A DNA stretch of 64,000 nt from Streptomyces bathyalis (GTDB taxonomy: Bacteria > Actinomycetota > Actinomycetes > Streptomycetales > Streptomycetaceae). The notes under the pieces are model-generated. The model saw only the letters and a program-made list of their open reading frames with translations, ran no database searches and had not been told where the DNA came from. Both the position numbers and the translations under genes were made by a program. Shown piece by piece: positions 33,727-43,698 of the stretch. The first letter of the stretch is position 1; every line of letters starts with the position of its first letter. The DNA is taken from assembly GCF_015910445.1 (NCBI RefSeq), contig NZ_CP048882.1:434001-498000 (forward strand), written 5' to 3'.

Positions 33727-34385
33727 CGATCCGCATCCTGCTCGCCGATGACGAACCGTTGCTGCGCATGGCCTTCACCATGGTGCTGGAGGCACAGCCG
33801 GACATGGAACCGGTCGGCGAGGCCGGTGACGGCGCCGAAGCCGTACGCCTGGCACGGCAGTTGAACCCCGATGTCGTGCTGATGGACGTACGCATGCCCG
33901 GCACCGACGGGATCGAGGCGACAGCCCGTATCGTCCAGGACTGCCGGCAGACCCGGGTGCTCATCCTCACCACCTTCGACCTCGACGAACACGCCTTCGC
34001 GGGCCTCAAGTCCGGGGCATCGGGCTTCCTTTTGAAGAACGCACTGCCCGAGGAGCTGCTCGCGGCGATCCGCAGCGTCGCCGCGGGGGACGCGGTGGTC
34101 TCCCCGCGGATCACCCGCCGTCTGCTGGAGAACTTCGCCCACCAACTGCCCGCCGGCCGGGGCACGGTGGAGGACGACCGGCTGGAGAGGCTCACGACAC
34201 GCGAGCGCGAAGTGCTCATCGAGGTGGCGGGCGGTCTGTCGAACTCCGAGATCGCCGCCGCGCTCCACCTCGCCGAGGCCACCGTCAAGACGCATCTCAA
34301 CCGGATCCTGGCGAAGTTGGAGCTGCGCGACCGGGTGCAGGCCGTGGTCTTCGCCTACGAGACCAGGCTCATCAGCCCGTCGTAG
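33723..34385 (+). CDS. NarL/LuxR-family response regulator
   Basis: A 220-residue regulator. The receiver domain has the acidic pair Asp9-Asp10, the phosphorylated Asp55 (VVLMDVRMPG) and the conserved Lys in GFLLKNA. The C-terminal LuxR helix-turn-helix reads LTTREREVLIEVAGGLSNSE and VKTHLNRILAKL. It starts with GTG inside the kinase stop codon. It is likely to control the upstream ABC exporter operon. Confidence 0.93.
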   Translation: MTIRILLADDEPLLRMAFTMVLEAQPDMEPVGEAGDGAEAVRLARQLNPDVVLMDVRMPGTDGIEATARIVQDCRQTRVLILTTFDLDEHAFAGLKSGASGFLLKNALPEELLAAIRSVAAGDAVVSPRITRRLLENFAHQLPAGRGTVEDDRLERLTTREREVLIEVAGGLSNSEIAAALHLAEATVKTHLNRILAKLELRDRVQAVVFAYETRLISPS

Positions 34386-34602
34386 CTCGCAACACGCACC
34401 GACTCGGTCCAGATGCTCCCCGAACAGGTCGCCCGCACACGCCTCGTCGGCCACCTCGGCCTGCCCACCCGTGGCCGGACGGGAGCGCCGAGCGGTGTCC
34501 GCACCTCCTGCAAGCCCACGACCCATGCTCGCCCGGGCGCTGGGCCTCCACCACCAATCCCCTACCCGGGCGGCCGTCGAGGCCGCTCGCTCTGGAGCCG
34601 TC

Positions 34603-36093
34603 ATGCCAGCATCAAGCACGAGTACTCAACCGGCCTCCCTCACCACCGCCTCCGTGAACGAGACGATCAGCGGCATCGGCACGACGCCGATCGAGGCAGC
34701 CCTCGTAGTGGGGGCACTAGCGCTGGTGTCGGTCCGCTGGCTGCCGCCGCGATTCCGGCGACGGGTGGCGATCGGCGCCGCAGCGGTGTCGCTGGCGTCG
34801 GCGGCGGTGCTCGCCGTGGCCGGTCTTCGCTGGCAGATGATCCCGGTGCTGGTGGCGGTCGCAGTGGTGCTGCCGTTCACGGCCCGGACCATGTTGGGGA
34901 AGCCCGGCGCTCGGCGCACCCGCTGGTGGCTGGCCGGACCGGGGTCGGCGGCCTGCGTCCTGGCGATCGTCGCCGGTGTGGGCGCGGCGATCGCATTCCC
35001 CGTCCCGGACTTCCCCACGCCGACCGGCAAGCACGCGGTCGGCACCACCGTCATCGAGTGGACCGATTCCGGCCGGCGCGAGAAGCGGACGACCGATCCC
35101 GACGATGTGCGGGCGCTGCAGGCCCAGATCTGGTACCCGGCCGAGGCGAGCCCGGACGGGGCGGAACGAGCGCTGAGCATGGGCCGCTCGGAGGCCGAGG
35201 CGAACGTCGTCGCCGAGGCCTTCGCGGACTATCTCGGGTTCCCCCGATTCGTCCTCGACGGCGTCGTGGCGGCCCGCACCAACTCGGTGCGCGACGCTCC
35301 GGTCGCGTCCGGCAAGGAGCGGTTCCCGGTGGTGCTGTTCACGCCGGGTGGGGGCGTCGGGCGCTGGACGAACACCGCCTGGGCAGAGGAGTTGGCCAGC
35401 CACGGCTACGTCGTCGCCGCGCTCGACCATCCCTATGACACGGCCGCGGTGATGTTCGCCGACGGACGGACAGTTCGCAGGCCGAAGTACCCCATCAGCA
35501 ACGACGGCGAAGCCCGCCGGCTGGTCGAGAAACTGGCGGCGGTGAGGGCCCGCGATCTCAGTTCGGCCCTCACCCACCTCGGCCGCCTCGACAACGGCGA
35601 AGTGAAGAGCATCCTCGCCGGTCGGCTGGACACCGAACGCGCCGCGGTCGTCGGCATGTCGGCCGGCGGAGGCGGCGCCTTCCAAGCCGCCCGCACCGAT
35701 GAGCGCTTCTCCGCGGTGCTCACCCTCGACGGCAATCCGTACGACGCCCATCCAGGGCCCTATGACCAGCCGGCGCTGGCGCTCACCCAGCAGATGGGGC
35801 TGGCGGACAATCCCAGGTACATCCCCGACCTGAAGCGGGTGCTCAAGCTCAGCACGACGACCGGCTACCTGCTCACCATCCCCGGCACCGCCCACCCGAC
35901 CTTCACCGACGCGCCCCTGTGGATGCCGCCGGTGCCGTCGCTGATCGGCACCCACGGACGCACCGAGCCCAACCGCATCATCAACGAGCTGACGCTCGGC
36001 TTCCTCGACGCCGAACTCCGCGGGCGGCCGACGGACCTTCCCGGTCTCTTCTCCGAGCACGGCGAGCTGAGCGTCTATGACTCCGATGAATGA
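34603..36093 (+). CDS. Membrane-anchored alpha/beta hydrolase
   Basis: A 496-residue protein with three to four N-terminal hydrophobic segments (about residues 25-130) followed by an alpha/beta hydrolase domain like platelet-activating-factor acetylhydrolase. The nucleophile is the Ser in VGMSAGGGG, the oxyanion loop is in LFTPGGGVGRW, a candidate acid is in LTLDGNPYD and the His is in IPGTAHPTF. The catalytic domain should lie outside the membrane. The substrate is unknown; a lipid or ester is likely. It stands alone, 217 bases after the regulator. Confidence 0.8.
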   Translation: MPASSTSTQPASLTTASVNETISGIGTTPIEAALVVGALALVSVRWLPPRFRRRVAIGAAAVSLASAAVLAVAGLRWQMIPVLVAVAVVLPFTARTMLGKPGARRTRWWLAGPGSAACVLAIVAGVGAAIAFPVPDFPTPTGKHAVGTTVIEWTDSGRREKRTTDPDDVRALQAQIWYPAEASPDGAERALSMGRSEAEANVVAEAFADYLGFPRFVLDGVVAARTNSVRDAPVASGKERFPVVLFTPGGGVGRWTNTAWAEELASHGYVVAALDHPYDTAAVMFADGRTVRRPKYPISNDGEARRLVEKLAAVRARDLSSALTHLGRLDNGEVKSILAGRLDTERAAVVGMSAGGGGAFQAARTDERFSAVLTLDGNPYDAHPGPYDQPALALTQQMGLADNPRYIPDLKRVLKLSTTTGYLLTIPGTAHPTFTDAPLWMPPVPSLIGTHGRTEPNRIINELTLGFLDAELRGRPTDLPGLFSEHGELSVYDSDE

Positions 36094-36365
36094 CGAGGCA
36101 CCGGGAGCGAGCCGGGCTTGTCGTCGCCGCATCCTCGTTGTCCCGCTCGCTGCCGCCGGGGTTCCCGGCTCTCCAGCTGTCCCGGCTTTCCCAGCGAGAA
36201 GCCGCAGGCCCGGGCCGTCCACGCCCCTTGAGGGCTCGCTCCCGATGGATGTGGTGATGGACGAACACCAGTGGGATTCCACCCTGGTCGGGACGTGCCG
36301 ACGCTGCTACTTTGGCCCAGCCATTCGACCAATCTATCGGGGGCTCTCACACATACGGAGCGCCA

Positions 36366-37679
36366 ATGAGCGACAACAGGCAGGATGCGGCGGCGACCAC
36401 CGCCGACTCGGCCCCTCACAAGCTGCCGGTCAGGACTCTCGTCGCGGCCAGCATCGGCAATGCCATCGAGTGGTACGACTGGACCATTTATGCGACATTC
36501 CTCATCTACTTCGCGACGCAGTTCTTCCCCTCCGACAACCCCGAGCTCGCTCTGGTGAACACGACGGCGACCTACGCCGTTGCCTTCTTCTTCCGCCCGG
36601 TCGGCGGGTGGCTGCTGGGACGCCTGGCCGACGTCCGCGGCCGCAAGGCAGCCATGATCCTGACCATCGTGATGATGGCCGGGGGCTCGCTGGCGATCGG
36701 ACTGCTGCCCACGTACGAGCAGGTCGGCTGGCTGGCTCCGATCCTGCTCCTGCTGGCCCGCATATCCCAGGGCATGTCGCTCGGCGGTGAGGTCTCGAAC
36801 GCCTCCGCGTACCTCGCCGAGATCGCCCCGCGGGGCCGCCGCGGCCGGTACTCGTCCTTCTTCTACATCTCGACCGGCTCGGCGCTGCTGCTCGCCTCGC
36901 TGCTGGGTGCCTTCCTCTCGTCCGTGCTCAGCGACGACCAGCTGCGCGAATACGGATGGCGCATCCCGTTCATCGTGGGCGGCCTTCTCGCCGTCGCCGG
37001 CCTGTACTTGCGGCGCACCATCTCGGAGACGGAACAGTTCGAGCAGAACAAGAACAAGGCCGTGCGCACGAAGCGGCCCCTGCTCACCACGATCACGCAG
37101 CATCCCAAGGCGGTGGGGCAGCTCGTCGGCATCACGCTGCTGAACACGCTCAACTACTACGTGTTCTTCAGCGCGCTCACTCCGTATGCCGTGGAGTCCC
37201 AGAAGGCCGACGACAACGACGTGTTCATCGCGCTCTCGGTCGGAACGGCGCTCTTCATCGCGCTGCAGTATCCGGCCGGAAAGCTGTCCGACCGGTTCGG
37301 ACGCAGGCCGCAGCTGCTGTTCTGGTCCGCGGCGCTCGCCTGCCTCATGATCCCGCTGTCCAAGCTCATCACCCCCGGGGCCGGTCTGCCGCAACTGCTG
37401 GTGGTCTTCTGCACGGGCCTCGGCCTGTACGCGCTGATGTCCTCCATCGCGCCGGCCATCATGAGCGAGCTGTTCCCGACCGAACTGCGCGGCGTGGGAA
37501 TCGGCGCCTGGTACAACATCACGGTCGCGATATTCGGCGGAACGGCGCCACTGGTGATCACCTCCATGGCCAACGCAGGCCACCCCGACCTGTTCTTCGT
37601 CTACGTCACCGTCGGCGCGGTCATCGCGTTCCTGACGATCTTCACGCTGCGCGAGACCGCACACGAGGAGCTCAAGTGA
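36366..37679 (+). CDS. MFS transporter, metabolite:H+ symporter (MHS) family
   Basis: A 437-residue transporter with 12 predicted hydrophobic segments. Signature sequences are NAIEWYDWTIYA in TM1 and GRLADVRGRKA in the loop between TM2 and TM3, as in KgtP/ShiA/ProP-type symporters. These import organic acids or zwitterions with protons. The downstream M20 hydrolase is coupled by GTGA, so the imported compound is probably an N-acyl or amide substrate. CGGAG precedes the ATG at 36366. Confidence 0.9.
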   Translation: MSDNRQDAAATTADSAPHKLPVRTLVAASIGNAIEWYDWTIYATFLIYFATQFFPSDNPELALVNTTATYAVAFFFRPVGGWLLGRLADVRGRKAAMILTIVMMAGGSLAIGLLPTYEQVGWLAPILLLLARISQGMSLGGEVSNASAYLAEIAPRGRRGRYSSFFYISTGSALLLASLLGAFLSSVLSDDQLREYGWRIPFIVGGLLAVAGLYLRRTISETEQFEQNKNKAVRTKRPLLTTITQHPKAVGQLVGITLLNTLNYYVFFSALTPYAVESQKADDNDVFIALSVGTALFIALQYPAGKLSDRFGRRPQLLFWSAALACLMIPLSKLITPGAGLPQLLVVFCTGLGLYALMSSIAPAIMSELFPTELRGVGIGAWYNITVAIFGGTAPLVITSMANAGHPDLFFVYVTVGAVIAFLTIFTLRETAHEELK

Positions 37680-38797
37680 CGGCCGTCCTCGACCTCCTCA
37701 CCGAGCTGGTGCGGCGGCGGACGGTGGCCTCCGGCGAGGGGGTACTGGCAGCGCTGTGCGCCGACTCGTTGCGCGACAACGGCTTCGAGGTGTCAACGCC
37801 CGGTTGGGAGGAGGGGCGCGAGCAACTCGTCGCCCGCACGGGCTCGGGCTCCGCCCCGCTCACGGTGACCGGGCACCTCGACACGGTGCCGGCCGACCCC
37901 GCGCAGTGGACCGTCGACCCGTGGGCCGCGGAACGGGACGGGGACCGCGTGGTGGGGCGCGGCACCAGCGACATGAAGGCGGGGGTGGCCGCCGCCGTCG
38001 TCGCGGCCGTCGACCACGCCGCGCAGCCGCACCAGTGCCACGGCCTGCAGCTGGTTCTGACAGCGGGAGAGGAGACCGGCTGCACCGGGGCCCTCGGTCT
38101 CCGGCGGTCGTCGCTCGCGCCCGGGGGTCCGCTGCTCGTGGCCGAGCCGACGGCCAACCGCCTCACCCTCGGTCACAAGGGCGCGCACTGGATGCGTCTG
38201 ACCGCCACGGGCCGCGCCGCACACGGGTCCGCGCCCCATCTCGGCGACAACGCGGTCGTGCGGCTGGCCCGTGCCGCCGGCGCGCTGCACGACCACGATG
38301 CCTGGCCGTCCCATGCGACGTTCGGCCCGGTGACTGCGAACGTGGGGCTGCTGCGCGGCGGCGTCCAGCCCAACGTCGTGCCCGACTTCGCGGAGATGCT
38401 GCTCGACGTCCGCACCGTCCCGGGCGTGGAAGGAGACGACGTGCGCTCCGTCGTCGCGGCGCTGGGCGGTGACGGCGTCGAGGTCGAGGACCACGTGGTG
38501 CTGCCCGTCGTCGACACGGACGTGGACGATCCGTTCGTGGGTCTCGTGCGCGAGGCTCTGGTCGCCTCCGGCGAGGATGGTGAACCCCAGTCCCCCGCCC
38601 GGTACTTCACGGACGCCTCGGTGCTGGCGCGGCTGCTGTCACCGTCCGAGGACGGTCCCCCGGTACCTACCGTCGTACTCGGGCCGGGCGAGCCCGACCA
38701 GTGCCACGTTGTCGACGAGTGGTGCTCGGCGTCCAGGACCGAGGCCTCCGTGGAGGTCTACCGCCGGCTGTTCGACCTGTGGTGCCGCGCCGGCTGA
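37676..38797 (+). CDS. M20-family metallohydrolase (ArgE/DapE-like)
   Basis: A 373-residue hydrolase with all dimetal ligands: His67 and Asp69 in TVTGHLDTVP, Asp99 in GRGTSDMKAG, Glu132 (base) and Glu133 in TAGEETGCTG, and Glu157 in VAEPTANR. The family removes acyl groups or hydrolyses amides; ArgE, DapE and aminoacylases are close. It is not next to arginine or lysine genes but overlaps the MHS transporter, suggesting uptake and hydrolysis of an N-acyl amino acid or similar. It starts at GTG. Confidence 0.9.
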   Translation: MTAVLDLLTELVRRRTVASGEGVLAALCADSLRDNGFEVSTPGWEEGREQLVARTGSGSAPLTVTGHLDTVPADPAQWTVDPWAAERDGDRVVGRGTSDMKAGVAAAVVAAVDHAAQPHQCHGLQLVLTAGEETGCTGALGLRRSSLAPGGPLLVAEPTANRLTLGHKGAHWMRLTATGRAAHGSAPHLGDNAVVRLARAAGALHDHDAWPSHATFGPVTANVGLLRGGVQPNVVPDFAEMLLDVRTVPGVEGDDVRSVVAALGGDGVEVEDHVVLPVVDTDVDDPFVGLVREALVASGEDGEPQSPARYFTDASVLARLLSPSEDGPPVPTVVLGPGEPDQCHVVDEWCSASRTEASVEVYRRLFDLWCRAG

Positions 38798-38838
38798 CCG
38801 CACGCCCGGCTACAAGATCCAGGCGCGCGGCGCCGAGG

Positions 38839-39582
38839 CTACGACCGGCGACGAGGCCCGCGGCGCTTGCCGCCCCGAGGGCCTCCGGTTCCCTGGCGGC
38901 GTGGGTTCCTTCCCGTGGACCTGCCCCGTGCTCCGCCCGCGTCGGCGCGCTTGGGCTGCACCGGGGTGGCTGCGCGGCCCCGCGTGCTGTTGACGGTCCG
39001 CCCCCGCACGATCCCGATGAAGTCCTCCACCATGTCGGTGGTCATCTCCTCCGGCCACGACAGTGCGACACGTGACTGCGGGGCGTCCGTGAGCGGCCGG
39101 TACGTGAGGTCCCGGCGGTGATACAAGCGGGCGAGCGACTGCGGGACGACGAGCAGGCCCACTCCCGCCGCCACCAGTTCGACAGCGTCCGCCGTCGTGG
39201 CGGGCCGCTCGTTCGCCGGCCGGCCCGGCAGACCCTCCCACTCGAGGGTGTCGTCAAGGGGATGCAGCACGATGTCGTCGGCCAGATCCTCGATCGTCAC
39301 CTCATCGACCACCGTCACGTCGTGATCCTTGGGAACCACGACCACGGTCGTCTCGGTGTAGAGGGGGATCGCGCTGAAGTACGTACGGTCGACCGGCAGC
39401 CGCACGAAGCCCGCGTCGGCGCCGCCGTCCCGCAGCACGCCCGACGCTTCGGCGGCGCTCACCGGGACCAGGGTCAGTGGAACGTCGGGCAGCCGCTCGT
39501 TCCAGATCCGCACCCACTTGGCCGGCGTCACGCCCGGTACATACGCGACCCGGAACGAAGCGGGTGCGTCAGAGCTGGTCAC
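38839..39582 (-). CDS. LysR substrate-binding-domain protein lacking a DNA-binding domain
   Basis: A 247-residue protein that begins directly in a periplasmic-binding-type fold (ASFRVAYVPGVTPAKWVRIW). It has the LysR effector-domain pattern, with VPQSLARLYHRRDLTYRPL near the end, but no winged helix-turn-helix. The last about 45 residues are a basic, glycine/arginine-rich tail (GGPRGGKRRGPRRRS). It is divergently placed 58 bases from the DUF5997 gene, a pairing that I recall from other Streptomyces. It may bind a ligand and regulate by protein contact. Start GTG at 39582, weak ribosome site. Confidence 0.78.
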   Translation of the reverse strand: MTSSDAPASFRVAYVPGVTPAKWVRIWNERLPDVPLTLVPVSAAEASGVLRDGGADAGFVRLPVDRTYFSAIPLYTETTVVVVPKDHDVTVVDEVTIEDLADDIVLHPLDDTLEWEGLPGRPANERPATTADAVELVAAGVGLLVVPQSLARLYHRRDLTYRPLTDAPQSRVALSWPEEMTTDMVEDFIGIVRGRTVNSTRGRAATPVQPKRADAGGARGRSTGRNPRRQGTGGPRGGKRRGPRRRS

Positions 39583-39640
39583 GCCGTCAGAATACCGGCC
39601 GTGGTCCGAGGCTCGACACGCACTCGATACCCTGGACATC

Positions 39641-40048
39641 ATGACGTCCCGCCAGAACACCCAGACCATGAAGCCCGCGACCGCGGCGAAGAAACTGGGT
39701 GTGTACCTCGAGGCCACACCCCCCGAATTCCAGGAGGGTGTCGTCTCGCGCAGCGAGCTCGACGCGCTGCAATCCGATCCGCCGGAGTGGCTGGTGGAAC
39801 TTCGGCGCAACGGGCCGCACCCCCGCCCCGTCGTAGCGGCGAAGCTGGGCGTCTCCATCTCCGGTCTCGCGCGTGGCGGGATCACCGAGCCCCTCACCAC
39901 CGAGCAGATCGACGCGCTGAAGAAGGAACTCCCCGAGTGGCTGTCGCAGGAGCGCGCCACCCAGGCCGAGGTCCGGAAGGAAGGGGCGCGCATCAAGGAG
40001 AAGAACAGGGCGAAGCAGCAGGCGGAACGAGGCGGACGCGACCGCTGA
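39641..40048 (+). CDS. DUF5997 family protein
   Basis: A 135-residue soluble protein. It reads MKPATAAKKLGVYLEATPPE, then SRSELDALQSDPPEWLVELR, ending in a charged helical tail. This is the DUF5997 pattern of actinobacteria; function unknown. The helical N-terminal part looks like a small nucleic-acid-binding module, but that is inference. It faces the LysR-like ligand-domain gene across a 58-base shared promoter region. Confidence 0.8.
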   Translation: MTSRQNTQTMKPATAAKKLGVYLEATPPEFQEGVVSRSELDALQSDPPEWLVELRRNGPHPRPVVAAKLGVSISGLARGGITEPLTTEQIDALKKELPEWLSQERATQAEVRKEGARIKEKNRAKQQAERGGRDR

Positions 40049-40376
40049 CCGCTGTGCCCCTTGTCCTGAAGAACGCAACGGGTCGCAGCCGCGAGGAGTT
40101 CATGGATCGCCCAGGGCACGTGACCATCGCCGCCTGAGCCATCGCAACCACGACCCGGCGAATGGATCGCACATTTCCGAATGACTTTCCGTCGGATTCG
40201 GCACGCCACTCGGCAGGGTCGAATAACGGGACCCTGGCCCGTCCGGGGGAACTGAAAAGAACCCAGCCGGTCGCGGGGTGCGTCCGATCGACCGTATGGG
40301 AATTCGGGGAATCCGGGTCTTTCCGTGCGGGCAAATCGGTGTCGGATTGCGGCGGATTCGCGGCTGCACGAGCGTA
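40049..40376. other. Upstream region of phoD, no gene seen
   Basis: About 330 bases of lower GC than average around 40150-40210. No pair of GTTCACC-type PHO-box repeats was found. It presumably holds the phoD promoter. Confidence 0.4.
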
Positions 40377-42059
40377 ATGTCCAGTGCCGTGACCAATGGC
40401 CCGGCCACCCCCTGGGACCCCGTTTCCGACAGCAGACCCCCTCGCAACCTCGGGCGCCGCACCGTCGCTGTGGGGACCGCCGCATCCGCGGTTCTGCTGC
40501 CGCTCAGCAGCGGCCTGCTCAGCGCACAATCAGCCGAAGGCCCCGCCTTCCTGCACGGTGTCGCCTCCGGTGACCCCCTTCCCGAAGGCGTCCTCCTGTG
40601 GACCCGAGTGACTCCCTCCCGGGAGGCGGTACCCGGTTCCGGCAAGGGAGCCCCGGTCGAGGTGACCTGGGAAGTCGCGGACGACGAGGACTTCACCACC
40701 GTCGTCGCACGGGGCAGGGCAAGGGCCCATGCCGCCGCCGACCACACCGTCAAGGCCGACGTACGCGGGCTGCGCCCCGACACCACCTACTGGTTCCGCT
40801 TCAGCGCCGGCCCGGTGCGCTCCCCCGCCGGCCGCACGCGTACGGCCAGCGCCAAGAACGCCGAGGTCGGCAACCTCCGTTTCGGCGTGGTCTCGTGCTC
40901 GCACTACGAGGCCGGATACTTCGCCGCCTACCGGCATCTGGCCGCCCGTACCGACTTGCACGCGGTCCTTCATCTAGGCGACTACATCTACGAGTGCGCC
41001 TCGGGCGAGTACCCGGTGGAGGGGAAGATCGTCCGCAAGGTCCAGCCCGAGCACGAGACCGTCACGCTCGCCGACTACCGCGTCCGGCACGCCCACTACA
41101 AGCTCGACCCCGATCTTCAGGCCATACACGCCGCGCACCCCGTGGTCGCCATGTGGGACGACCACGAGTTCGCCAACAACGCCTGGTCCGGAGGCGCCGA
41201 GAGCCACACGTCAACGGACGAAGGAGGCTGGGCGGAACGCGTACGGGCCGCGAAGCAGGCGTACTTCGAGTGGATGCCGGTGCGCCCCTCCACCGAAGGC
41301 ACCACGTACCGCCGCTTCCGGTTCGGCCGGCTCGCCGACCTGCACCTGCTCGACCTGCGTTCCTTCCGCGACCATCAGCCGCCTCGCACCTTTGGCCGCC
41401 GGGTCCGCGAGGACCCTGACCGCACCATCACGGGTCGCGCGCAACTGGACTGGCTGAAGGCGGGATTGTCCACGTCCTCGGCCCGGTGGCGGATGGTCGG
41501 CACCTCGGTCATGATCGCGCCGTTCGTCTTCGACGCGGTGCCCACCGATACGCGCAGGTCCCTGGCAAGGCTGCTGGGCCCGGCATTCACTCTCGACCAG
41601 TGGGACGGCTACACGGACGACCGCCGGGAGTTGCTGACCCACCTTCGCGACAACCGGATCGCCAACACGGTGTTCCTCGCCGGCGACATCCATATGGCCT
41701 TCGCCAACAACGTGCCGGTGCCGGCGGCCTTGTCCGCGGGGGCGGCGCCGGTGGCGACAGAATTCGTCGTCGCGTCCGTCACTTCCCCGAACCTCGACGA
41801 CGTCTCGCAAGTCCCCTCCGTCGAGGTGTCCTCCGAGGCGACGACCGCGATCCGACGGACCAACCCGCATGTGCGGTGGCTCGACACGGACTCCCACGGG
41901 TACGGAGTTCTCGACGTCGACGCACAGCGCGTCCAGATGGACTACTTCGTCCTCTCCGACAAGACGGACCGCGACGCCACCGCCGAGGTCCGCCGCTCAT
42001 ACCGCACGCTGTCCGGCACGCAGCGGCTGGAACAGGCGGACACACCCGTGCCCACATAG
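40377..42059 (+). CDS. phoD: PhoD-type alkaline phosphatase/phosphodiesterase
   Basis: A 560-residue secreted phosphatase. The N-terminus carries a Tat signal: [20 protein letters not shown]. An N-terminal fibronectin-like domain (PhoD_N) precedes the calcium/iron metal core, with ligands in [19 protein letters not shown] and LAGDIHMAF. The enzyme releases phosphate from mono- and diesters outside the cell and is normally induced by phosphate starvation. The ribosome site at the chosen ATG is weak, so the exact start is uncertain; the Tat motif fixes it within about 30 residues. Confidence 0.93.
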   Translation: MSSAVTNGPATPWDPVSDSRPPRNLGRRTVAVGTAASAVLLPLSSGLLSAQSAEGPAFLHGVASGDPLPEGVLLWTRVTPSREAVPGSGKGAPVEVTWEVADDEDFTTVVARGRARAHAAADHTVKADVRGLRPDTTYWFRFSAGPVRSPAGRTRTASAKNAEVGNLRFGVVSCSHYEAGYFAAYRHLAARTDLHAVLHLGDYIYECASGEYPVEGKIVRKVQPEHETVTLADYRVRHAHYKLDPDLQAIHAAHPVVAMWDDHEFANNAWSGGAESHTSTDEGGWAERVRAAKQAYFEWMPVRPSTEGTTYRRFRFGRLADLHLLDLRSFRDHQPPRTFGRRVREDPDRTITGRAQLDWLKAGLSTSSARWRMVGTSVMIAPFVFDAVPTDTRRSLARLLGPAFTLDQWDGYTDDRRELLTHLRDNRIANTVFLAGDIHMAFANNVPVPAALSAGAAPVATEFVVASVTSPNLDDVSQVPSVEVSSEATTAIRRTNPHVRWLDTDSHGYGVLDVDAQRVQMDYFVLSDKTDRDATAEVRRSYRTLSGTQRLEQADTPVPT

Positions 42060-42156
42060 AGACCGGCCGGCCGGGATCACGTTGGCCCTGCGTGCACAGT
42101 TGATACACCGGCGAATTCGTCCGGGACAGGCAGACCGATGGCTCGATACTGGGCGC

Positions 42157-42834
42157 ATGGTCGTTCTCGGGGTGGATGCGTGCAAGAAGGGGTGGGTCGC
42201 CGTCGAACTCACCGACGGCGCCTTTGCCGGTGCGCGGTTCAGCCACGGCCTGCGCACCCTGCTGGATGCCACGCCTCAGGCGGACGTTGTCGCGGTGGAC
42301 ATGCCCCTCGGACTCGTAGAGGAGGGGTGGCGGCAGGCGGACGAGAAGGCGAAGGCCGTCCTGGGGCCCCGCAGGAACTCCGTCTTCCGGGTGCCTCCGC
42401 GAAGAGTGTGGCTGGAGGCGGACTACGAGACCGCCGGTCTGCGGTGCCGGGAACTCACGAATACCGGGCTGAGCCGGCAGACCTGGGGACTCGCCGCCAA
42501 GCTCGACGAAGCCGGCGAATGCCTGGAGGGCGAAGAGGACCGCATGTTCGAGGTCCATCCCGAGGTGTCCTTCTGGGCACTGAACGGGAAGACACCGCTC
42601 CCCCACCGGAAGACAAGCTGGGCCGGCCAGATGCAACGGCGTGCCCTGCTCCGGACCGGCGGTGTCGTCCTTCCCGACGACCTGGGCGAGGCCGGTCAAG
42701 CATCACCCGACGACGTCCTGGATGCGGCGGCCGCGGCGTGGAGCGCGCACCGCATCGCCCAGGGACGGGCGATCGCTCTGCCGGACCCGCCTCAACTCGA
42801 CCATCGCAGGCGTCAGATCGCGATCCGGTACTGA
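42157..42834 (+). CDS. DUF429 domain protein, predicted RNase H-like nuclease
   Basis: A 225-residue single-domain protein opening VVLGVDACKKGWVAVEL. A second acidic motif is VVAVDMPLGL and a third is in MFEVHPEVSFWALNG, near a later SPDDVLDAAAAAW. These are the conserved acidic blocks of DUF429, predicted to fold like RNase H. Substrate and role are unknown. It stands alone after phoD and converges on the mce operon end. Confidence 0.85.
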   Translation: MVVLGVDACKKGWVAVELTDGAFAGARFSHGLRTLLDATPQADVVAVDMPLGLVEEGWRQADEKAKAVLGPRRNSVFRVPPRRVWLEADYETAGLRCRELTNTGLSRQTWGLAAKLDEAGECLEGEEDRMFEVHPEVSFWALNGKTPLPHRKTSWAGQMQRRALLRTGGVVLPDDLGEAGQASPDDVLDAAAAAWSAHRIAQGRAIALPDPPQLDHRRRQIAIRY

Positions 42835-42900
42835 CCACAGGAGTTCCGCGATCCTGAGGTCTCAGCGCCGGACGAGCGACGTCTCGGCGGGAGCCACCTG

Positions 42901-43641
42901 CTACAGCGCGTCGACGGCACTCACTTTCCAGCCGTCCGGCACCCGGACGAGGGTCATCCGCACCCGGTTGAGGTCGAGCCGCGGACCCGAGACCCGGGTG
43001 CTGTTGGAGACCTGGTTCATGAACAGCAGGACGACGACCCGGTCCGGCGATGCGGAGACCACTGATGCCGCCGGAGCCTTGCCCGACGGGGGCTTCGCCA
43101 CCGTCGCTTTGACAACTGCCCGGTATTTCTTCGCCGTTGGCATGACGACCGTCGAGGTCGTCTTCCGGTACTTCTCGCGGAACGAACCCGTGAGACGGGC
43201 GCTCGCGGCCGCGAAGTCCCGGTCCAGGCGCCGGTAGTCGTACGAGAGGATCACCGGTGCCGACCTCTGAGCCGCGGCCAAGGCATCGGTTCGCGCCTGC
43301 CGGGTCCGTTCCGCGCCGTAGTACTCGGGCACCAGCAATGCGGTGGCGACCAGGCCCACCAGGACGAGGAACGAGAGCACCGCACCGACGACTCGGGACC
43401 GCTTCGGCCGCCGCGCCACAGTGGGTGCCACCGGCTCCTCGCCGGCACGCTTCCGCTCCGGCCTCGTCGGCGTCTTCTCCTCGTCGAGCCCGGATCCCCC
43501 GGCCTTCCGGGGTCCAGCCGCATCCGCCCCTTGCGCCTTCTCGGCTCGTTTGGCCGCGGCGCGGGCGGCCACCGCCACGGAGCGCGGCCGGGACGCGGTG
43601 CCTGTGCTCTCACGTGTCCGAACCGTCGGATTCACCACCAT
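42901..43641 (-). CDS. Mce-associated membrane protein (second)
   Basis: A 246-residue protein with a long cytoplasmic basic/Ala-rich N-terminus, a single hydrophobic helix (VVGAVLSFLVLVGLVATALL, about residues 86-105) and an extracytoplasmic domain of the Mas type (VILSYDYRRLDRDFAAASA). Such proteins follow mceF in actinobacterial mce operons and are thought to stabilise the transporter complex. It is the last gene of the operon. AGGGAG precedes the ATG at 43641. Confidence 0.85.
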   Translation of the reverse strand: MVVNPTVRTRESTGTASRPRSVAVAARAAAKRAEKAQGADAAGPRKAGGSGLDEEKTPTRPERKRAGEEPVAPTVARRPKRSRVVGAVLSFLVLVGLVATALLVPEYYGAERTRQARTDALAAAQRSAPVILSYDYRRLDRDFAAASARLTGSFREKYRKTTSTVVMPTAKKYRAVVKATVAKPPSGKAPAASVVSASPDRVVVLLFMNQVSNSTRVSGPRLDLNRVRMTLVRVPDGWKVSAVDAL

Positions 43642-43698
43642 CACTCTCCCTGACTTGCGTTGCGGGTCGCATGCCGAGCGCACTCGGATGTGCGGAGA

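Noticed and set aside
40130..40376. PHO box upstream of phoD
   Set aside because: No pair of GTTCACC-like direct repeats was found in the upstream region.
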